64,000 bases of DNA from Thinopyrum elongatum (taxonomy: Eukaryota; Streptophyta; Magnoliopsida; Poales; Poaceae): NCBI GenBank assembly GCA_011799875.1, contig CM022297.1:363138921-363202920 (forward strand), written 5' to 3'. How positions within the stretch are numbered: position 1 is the first letter of the stretch; every line of letters begins with the position of its first letter. The notes under the pieces are model-generated. The model did no database searches. It was not told where the DNA came from and saw only the letters and a list, made by a program, of their open reading frames with translations. Of this stretch, positions 57,001 to 64,000 are shown piece by piece. The position numbers were made by a program, and so were the translations under genes.

Positions 57001-58063
57001 AAAACTAATCTCGAAGGTAGATGTAGAGGTAGCGTGCCGACGGCGATCACATCGACCTTGGAACCATTCCCGACGCGCATCATCACCTCGACCTTAGCCA
57101 ATCTTCGTTTATTCCGCAGCTCCTGTTTTGAGTTACAAATATGAGCAACCAAAGCAGTATCAAATACCCAGGCGGTGCTACGAGCATTAGTAATGTACAC
57201 ATCAATAACATGTATATCAAATATACCTTTGTTCACTTTGCCATCCTTCTTATCCGCCAAATACTTGGGGCAGTTCCGCTTCCAGTGATCACTCCCTTTG
57301 CAGTAGAAGCACTCAGTTTCAGGCTTGGGTCTAGCTTTGGGCTTCTTCCCAGGAGTGGCAACTTGCTTGCCATTCTTCTTGAAGTTCCCTTTCTTTCCCT
57401 TGCCCTTTTTCTTGAAACTAGTGGTCTTGTTAACCATCAACACTTGATGCTCCTTCTTGATTTCTACCTCCGCGGCCTTAAGCATTGCGAAGAGCTCGGG
57501 AATTGTTTTGTTCATCCCTTGCATATTATAGTTCATCACAAAGCCTTTGTAGCTTGGTGGCAGTGATTGAAGAACTCTATCAATAACACAATCAATCGGA
57601 AGATCAACTCCCAGCTGAGTTAAGTGATTATAATACCCAGACATTTTGAGTATGTGTTCACTGACAGAACTGTTCTCCTCCATTTTGCAGCTATAGAACT
57701 TGTTGGAGACTTCATATCTCTCAACCCGGGCATTTTCTTGAAATATTAACTTTAATTCCTGGAACATCTCATATGCTCCATGATGTTCAAAACGTCCTTG
57801 AAGTTCCGGTTCTAAGCCGTAAAGCATGGCACACTGAACTATAGAGTAGTCATCAGATCGAGCTTGCCAGACGTTCATAACATCTGCATCTGCTCCTGCA
57901 GCAGGCCTGTCACCTAGCGGTGCATCAAGGACATAATTCTTCGGTGCAGCAATGAGGATAATCCTCAAGTTACGGACCAGTCCGTGTAGTTGCTACCATC
58001 ATCTTTCAACTTAGCTTTCTCAAGGAACGCATTAAAATTCAGGGGAACGGTAGCACGGGCCAT
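54083..58063 (-). pseudogene. Copia H gag-pol, nearly full length but broken
   Basis: Gag starts at an ATG at 58063 (MARATVPLNFNAFLEKAKLK). A one-base shift near 57975 leads into a 562-codon frame (56280-57968) with the knuckle CFYCKGSDHWKRNC, a protease box reading VFDTALV where DTG is usual, the pre-integrase box LWHCRLGHIGVKRMKKL, and the integrase start HTDVCGPM. A shift near 56365 separates the rest of integrase (56075-56275, SERRNRTLLDMV). Reverse transcriptase lies in 55199-55894 (MDVKTAFLNGFF) and 54497-55156 (YVDD near 55065). A TGA stop between them follows KLQRSIY. RNase H (54083-54487: STCEAEYIA, FCDNTGAIALA) follows a TAG after SQTG. The YVDD box is intact, but the protease is probably dead. 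Confidence 0.88.
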
Positions 58064-59284
58064 TGATCTACAACATAGATATGCAAATACTATCAGGACT
58101 AAGTTCATCATAAATTAAGTTCAATTAATCAAATTACTAATGAACTCCCACTTAAATAAACATCCCTCAAGTTATCTAAGTGATACATGATCCAAATCAA
58201 CTAACCCATGTCCGATCATCACGTGAGATGGGGTAGTCATCAATGGTGAACATCTCTATGTTGATCATATCTACTATATGACTCATGTTCGACCTTTCGG
58301 ACTCCAGTGTTCTGAGACCATGCCTGTACATGCTAGGCTCGTCTAGTTTAACCCAAGTATTCTGCATGTGCAAAACTGTCTTACACCCGCTGTACGTGAA
58401 CTTAGAGTCTATCACACCCGATCATCACGTCGTGCTTCGAAACGACGAACTTTAGCAATGGTGCATACTCGGGGAGAACACTTTTACCTTGAAATTTAGT
58501 GAAGGGATCATCTTATAACGCTACCGCAGTACTAAGCAAAATAAGATGTATAAAAGATAAACATCACATGCAATCAAAATATGTGACATGATATGGCCAT
58601 CATCTTGTGATTTTGATCCCCATCTCCAAAGCATCGTCATGATCTCCATCGTCACCGGCTCGACACCTTGATCTCCATTGTTGCATCGTGGTCTACTCAC
58701 CAACTATTGCTTCTACAACTATCGCTAATGCATAGTGATAAAGTGAAGCAATTACATGGCATTTGCATTTCATACAATAAAGAGACAACCATAAGGCTCC
58801 TGCCAGTTGCCGATAACTTACAAAACATGATCATCTCATACAGTAACGTATATCACATCATGTCTTGACCATATCACATCACAACATGCCCTGGAAAAAC
58901 AAGTTAGACGTCCTCTACTTTGTTGTTGCAAGTTTTACGTGGCTGCTACAGGCTTCTAGCAAGAACCGTTCCTACCCACGGCAAAAACCACAACGGTGAT
59001 TCATCAAGTTTGCTGTTTTAACCTTCTTCAAGGACCGGCGCAGTCAAATTCGATTCAACTAAAGTGGGAGAAATAGACACCCGCTAGCCACCTTTATGCA
59101 AAACTAGTTGCATGTATGTCGGTGGACAAGTAAGGTTGGTCCGGGCCGCTTCATCCCACAATGCCGCCGAATCAAAATAAGACATTGGTGGTAACTGGTA
59201 AGCAGTATGAACATCACCGCCCACAACTCCTTTGTGTTCTACTCGTGCATATCATCTACGCATAGACCTGGCTCTTGATGCCAC
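58064..59284 (-). other. Untranslated leader and primer site of copia H
   Basis: It is non-coding and homologous to the other copia leaders. The primer-site-like TGGCATCAAGAGCC (minus strand) adjoins the LTR at 59284. Confidence 0.7.
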
Positions 59285-61057
59285 TGTTGGGAAACGTTGC
59301 ATGGAAAACAAAAAAAATTCTACGCACACGTAATGATCTATCCATGGAGATGCATAGCAACGAGGAGGAGAGTGTGTCTACGTAACCTCGTAGACTGTAA
59401 GCGGAAGCGTTTCACAACGCAGTTGATGTAGTCAAACTTTCTTCGCGATCCAACCGATCAAGTATCGAACGTACGACACCTCCGCGTTCAGCACACGTTC
59501 AGCTCGGTGACGTCCGCGCCTTCTTGATCCAGTAAGACGGCGAGGTAGTGGATGAGGTCCGACAGCATGACGGCGTGGTGACGGTGATGGTGAAGTGATC
59601 TCCGCATGGTTTCACCTAAGCACTATGAAAATATGACCAGGGGTGTAAACGGTGGAGCGGGGCGCCGCACATGGCTAGGCAATTGTCTGTTGTGTGCTAG
59701 GCGCCCCCCTCCCACATATATATAGGTGGGAGGGAGGAAGGAGCAGCCAAGGGGGCCGCCCAAGTAGGAGGAATCCGACTTGGGGTCTCTCCCAAGCCGC
59801 GCCCCCTTTCCTTATTTGGAGAGCGGGTGGAAGGGAAGGAGGAGGTGGCGCCCCCCCTTTCCTTTCTCTCTTGATGAGGGAAAGGCGGGAGGGGCCAACC
59901 CTCCCCTTTCCTTCCCCTAGGGACAGCCAGCCAAGGGAAGGGGTGCACCAGCCCCCTTGTGGGCTGGTCTGCCCCCCTCCTTTGGCCCATAAGGCCCATA
60001 ACTTGCCGAGGGTGGGGGGTGCCCGGAACCCCTTCCGGTGACCCGATAACTTCCCGGTACGTCCCGAAACACTTCTGGTGTCCAAATACCATCGTCCTAT
60101 ATATCAATCTTTACCTCTCGACCATTTCGAGACTCCTCGTCAAGTCCGTGATCTCATCTGGGACTCCGAACAACATTCGGTCACCAAATCATATAACACT
60201 ATATCGTCAACGAACGTTAAGCGTGCGGACCCTACGGGTTCGAGAACTATGTAGACATGACCGAGACACCTCTCCGGTCAATAACCAATAGTGGAAGCTA
60301 GATGCCCATATTGGCTCCTACATATTCTACGAAGATCTTTATCGGTCGAACCGTTATGACAACATACGTAATTCCCTTTGTCCATCAGTATGTTACTTGC
60401 CCGAGATTCGATCGTCGGTATCTTCATACCTAGTTCAATCTCATTACCGGCAAGTCTCTTTACTCGTTCCGTAATACATCATCTCGTGACTAACTCCTTA
60501 GTCATTTGCTTGCAAGCTTATGATGTGTATTACCGAGAGGGCCCAAAGATACCTCTCCGATACTCGGAGTGACAAATCCTAGTCTCGATTTATGCCAACT
60601 CAACAAACACCTTTGGAGATACTTGTAGAGCATCTTTATGATCACCCAGTTATGTTGTGATGTTTGATAGCACACAAGGCATTCCTCCGGTATTCGGGAG
60701 TTGCATAATCTCATAGTCCAAGGAATATGTATTTGACATGAAGAAAGCAATAGCAATAAAACTGAACGATCATTATGCTAAGCTAACGGATGGGTCTTGT
60801 CCATCACATCATTCTCCTAATGATGTGATCCCGTTATCAAATGACAACACATGTCCATGGTTAGGAAACCCTAACCATCTTTGATCAATGAGCTAGTCTA
60901 GTAAAGGCTTACTAGGGACACAGTATTTGTTTATGTATTCACATATGTATTTAAGTTTCCAACCAATACAATTCTAGCATGAATAATAAACCTTTATCAT
61001 GAATAAGTAAATATAAAATAACAACTTTATTATTGCCTCTAGGGCATATTTCCTTCA
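59285..61057 (-). repeat. 5' LTR of copia H (1773 bp)
   Basis: It aligns end to end with 52277-54049. Differences include TGTTGGGAAACG against TGTTGGGAAATG, and a C-run shortened around 59850. TATA box at 59716-59724. Confidence 0.93.
59716..59724 (-). promoter_or_regulatory. TATA box in the 5' LTR of copia H
   Basis: The minus strand reads CCTATATATATGTGGG. This is the copy that would start genomic RNA of element H. Confidence 0.45.
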
Positions 61058-61062
61058 AAAAG

Positions 61063-61174
61063 GCTTCAGCCTGATAAGCTCGAACCCAAATCGGAGAAGT
61101 GCGTCTTCATAGGATACCCTAAGGAAACTATTGGGTACATCTTCTACCACAGATCCGAAGGCAAGATCTTTGTT
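61063..61174 (+). pseudogene. Continuation of copia G pol after element H
   Basis: The plus strand reads the conserved linker LKPDKLEPKSEKCVFIGYPK and ETIGYIFYHRSEGKIFVA, which follows on from GCDTYVKR at 52276. It ends abruptly at 61174, where copia sequence of opposite orientation begins. Confidence 0.8.
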
Positions 61175-62368
61175 GCACACCTTACAATACAGGCTAGAAC
61201 TCCGTTTTTGACTGATCCATTTTGAACTCCTTTAAAATCTTGTCATGGTATGTACTCATTGAAAATCTTATCAAGCGTCTCGATCTATCCCTATAGATCT
61301 TGATGCCCAATATATAAGCAGCTTCACCGAGGTCTTTCATTAAAAAAATCTTATTCAAGTATCCTTTTATGCCATCCAGAAATTCTATATCATTTCCAAT
61401 CAACAATATGTCATCCACATATAATATCAGAAATGCTACGGAGCTCCCACTCACTTTCTTGTAAATACAGGCTTCACCGTAAGTCTGTATAAAACCATAT
61501 GCTTTGATCACCTCATCAAAGCGTATATTCCAACTCCAAGATGCTTGCACCAATCCATAGATGGATCACTGGAGCTTACACACTTTGTTAGCACCTTTAG
61601 GATCGACAAAACCTTCTAGTTGCATCATATACAACTCTTATTTAAGAAATCCATTAAGGAATGCCGTTTTTGACGTCCATTTGCCAGATTTAATAGTTAT
61701 AAAATGCGGCAATTGCTAACATGATTCGGACAGACTTAAGCATCGCTACAGGTGAGAAAGTCTCATCGTAGTCAACTCCTTGAACTTGTCAAAAACCTTT
61801 TGCGACAAGTCGAGCTTTGTAGACAGTAACATTACCATCAGCGTCTGTCTTCTTCTTGAAGATCCATTTATTCTCTATAGCTTGCCGATCATCGGGCAAA
61901 TCCACCAAAGTCCATACTTTGTTCTCATACATGGATCCTATCTCAGATTTCATGGCCTCAAGCCATTTATCAGAATCTGGGCTCATCATAGCTTCTTCAT
62001 AGTTCGTAGGTTCACCATGGTCTAATAACATAACTTCCAGAACAAGATTACCGTACCACTCTGATGCGGATCGTGCTCTGGTCGACCTACGAGGTTCAGT
62101 AGTAACTTGATCTAAAGTTTCATGATCATTATCATTTGCTTCCTCTCTAGTTGGTGTAGGAATTACGGGAACGGTTTTCTGTGATGTGCTACTTTCCAAT
62201 TCGAGAGAAGGTACAATTACCTCATCAAGTTCTACTTTCCTCCCACTCACTTCTTTCAAGAGAAACTCTTTCTCTAGAAAGGACCCATTCTTTGCAACAA
62301 AGATCTTGCCTTCGGATCTGTGGTAGAAGGTGTACCCAATAGTTTCCTTAGGGTATCCTATGAAGACG
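61175..62368 (-). pseudogene. Copia fragment I: reverse transcriptase and linker, minus strand
   Basis: It matches 54828-56010 of element H in the same orientation. The 61194-61553 part keeps FLILYVDDILLIGND and the NIRFDEVIKAYGFIQT segment. The 61789-62368 part gives the linker and the start of reverse transcriptase (PDSDKWLEAMKSEIGSMYEN, WIFKKKTDADGN). Stops and frameshifts lie between them (61560-61790). The left edge is an inverted junction with copia G; the right edge is the LTR of gypsy C. Confidence 0.8.
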
Positions 62369-63875
62369 TGATACGTCTCCGTCGTATCTATAATTTTTGA
62401 TTGTTTCATGCCAATATTCTACAACTTTCATATACTTTTGGCAACTTTTTATATTATTTTTGGGACTAACATATTGATCCAGTGGCCAGTGCCACTTCCT
62501 GTTTGTTGCATTTTTTTGGTTTCGCAGAATATCCATATCAAATGGAGTCCAAATGCGATAAAAACTTACGGAGATTTTTTTTGGAATATATGTGATTTTT
62601 GGGAAAAAGAATCAACGCAAGACGATGCCCCAGGGGCCCACAAGCCCTAGGTGTGCGCCCTCCTACCCAAGGCGTGCCTGGCAGGCTTGTGGCCACCCCG
62701 TAAGGCGGTTGGTGCCCTTCTTCAGCCGCAAGAAATCTAATATCCGGATAAAAATCATGTTAAAATTTCATCCCAATCGGAGTTACGGATCTCCGGGAAT
62801 TTAAGAAACGGTGAAAGGCCAGAATCTGGGAGCGCGGAAACAGAGAGAGAGATCCAATCTCGGAGGGCCTCCCGCCCCTCCGCCGCCATGGAGGCCATGG
62901 ACTAGAGGGGAAACCCTCCTCCCATCTAGGGGGGAGGCCAAGGAAGAAGAAGAAGGAGGAGGGGGGCTCTCTCCCCCTCTCTCCCGGTGGTGCCAGAACG
63001 CCGCCGGGGCCATCATCGTGACGGCGATCTACACCAACAACTTCACTGCCATCATCACCAACTCTCTCCCCCTCTATGCAGTGTAACACCCCTTCTCCCC
63101 GCTGTAATCTCTACTTAAACATGGTGCTCAACGCTATATATTATTTCCCAATGATGTATGGCTATCCCATGATGTTTGAGTAGATCCGTTTTGTCCTATG
63201 GGTTGATTGATGATCATGGTTGGTTTGAGTTGTATGTTTTATTATTGGCACTGTCCTATGGTGCTCTCCGTGTCACGCAAGTGTGAGGGATCCCCGTTGT
63301 AGGGTGTTGCAATATGTTCATGATTCGCTTATGGTGGGTGGCGTGAGTGACAGAAGCACAAACCCGAGTAAGTAGGTTGTTGTGTATGGGAGTAAAGAGG
63401 ACTTGATACTTTAATGCTATGGTTGGGTTTTACCTTAATGATCTTTAGTAGCTGCGGATGCTTGCTAGAGTTCCAATCATAAGTGCATATGATCTGAGTA
63501 GTAGCTTATGCCTCTCCCTCATATAAAATTGCAATAATGATTACCGGTCTAGTTATCGATTGCCTAGGGACAAATAACTTTCTTGTGACAAAAATCTCTC
63601 TACTAAAACTAACTTAATTGTTTCTTTATCTAAACAGCCCCTAGTTTTTATTTACATTTTCTTTATTATCTTGCAAACCTATCCCTTTACACCTACAAAG
63701 TACTTCTAGTTTTATACTTGTTCTAGGTAAAGCGAACGTTAAGCGTGCGTAGAGTTGTATCGATGGTCGATAGAACTTGAGGGAATATTTGTTCTACCTT
63801 TAGCTCCTCGTTGGGTTCGACACTCTTACTTATCAAGAAAGGCTACAATTGATCCCCTATACTTGTGGGTTATCA
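62369..63875 (+). repeat. 5' LTR of gypsy C (1507 bp)
   Basis: It starts TGATACGTCTCC and ends GGGTTATCA. Open frames around 62760-63090 on either strand are readings of a GC-rich LTR part. Confidence 0.85.
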
Positions 63876-63886
63876 AGACCTTTTTC

Positions 63887-63904
63887 TGGCGCCATTGCTG
63901 GGGA
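63887..63904 (+). other. Primer binding site (tRNA-Asp type) of gypsy C
   Basis: TGGCGCCATTGCTGGGGA differs from the tRNA-Asp complement at two bases and lies 11 bases after the LTR. The last 96 bases of the window are non-coding interior. Confidence 0.75.
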
Positions 63905-64000
63905 GCAATAGCGTGGGGTGAATATTCTCGTGTGTGCTTGTTTGCTTTATCACTAAGTAGATTTTATTTGTTGTTCTAAGTTGTTCTCTATCTTTAGTTA

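Larger units (their letters stand above)
52277..61057 (-). mobile_element. Structurally complete copia retrotransposon H (8781 bp)
   Basis: It has two LTRs of equal length (1773 bp), a primer site next to the right-hand LTR, a purine tract next to the left-hand one, and gag and pol between them in the copia order (protease, integrase, reverse transcriptase, RNase H). The 5-bp target duplication AAAAG lies at 52272-52276 and 61058-61062. It is inserted in copia G. Pol contains stops and frameshifts, so this copy cannot make a full polyprotein. It belongs to the same Angela/BARE-1-like group as C1, C2, D and G. Confidence 0.93.
62369..64000 (+). mobile_element. Gypsy-type LTR retrotransposon C, 5' end
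   Basis: A complete 5' LTR and primer site are in view; the interior continues beyond the window. The LTR start TGATACGTCTCCGTCG and a later GGGACTAACATATTGATCC are related to, but distinct from, the LTRs of A and B. It inserted in copia fragment I at AGACG (62364-62368). Confidence 0.8.

Overview
The window looks like a gene-poor stretch of a large grass genome, most likely Triticeae (wheat, barley or Aegilops). This rests on densely nested copia elements whose LTRs resemble the Angela/BARE-1/WIS group, on gypsy-type elements primed by a tRNA-Asp-like site, and on one ordinary intron-containing plant gene between two transposon nests. Family names are from memory of sequence motifs; no database search was made. 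Nothing prokaryotic is present, and most open frames are fragments of dead retrotransposon genes.

Left nest (1-27739). A gypsy element (tail of its 5' LTR at 1-130, 3' LTR 4891-6454) sits in the reverse-transcriptase region of a plus-strand copia element (6455-9215). That element in turn sits in the LTR of a minus-strand copia element (9216-13620). A plus-strand copia element (13621-17885) starts head to head with it, and breaks off into the 3' half of a second gypsy copy (17886-22437). Another minus-strand copia element (22438-27739) follows. Its 22814-27016 part is nearly the same as 9412-13620 and carries the same frameshift.

Middle (27740-46501). A decayed autonomous Helitron lies on the minus strand (about 27740-35012). 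It has Rep HUH and Y2 motifs, a PIF1-type helicase and RPA-like OB-fold exons. The end of the helicase and an RPA-like exon occur twice. Next come an orphan exon, two tandem duplications and a GA microsatellite. The only convincing host gene is a three-exon gene at 39366-42472 (minus strand) for a LOG2/LUL-type RING E3 ubiquitin ligase. Its first intron holds a 553-bp terminal-inverted-repeat element with an 8-bp target duplication, and its proline-rich first exon is out of frame as read here. After about 2.5 kb of unassigned DNA comes a 5'-truncated LINE (45049-46501, minus strand).

Right nest (46502-64000). A minus-strand LTR fragment is interrupted by a plus-strand copia element (47291-52276, resuming 61063-61174). 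That element is split by a structurally complete minus-strand copia element (52277-61057) with two 1773-bp LTRs and the target duplication AAAAG. A further minus-strand copia fragment (61175-62368) is joined in inverted orientation. A second gypsy family begins at 62369 and runs off the window.

All retrotransposon and Helitron coding regions seen here carry stops or frameshifts. Several of the stops fit C-to-T changes of the kind expected in methylated DNA. No tRNA, rRNA or CRISPR was seen.
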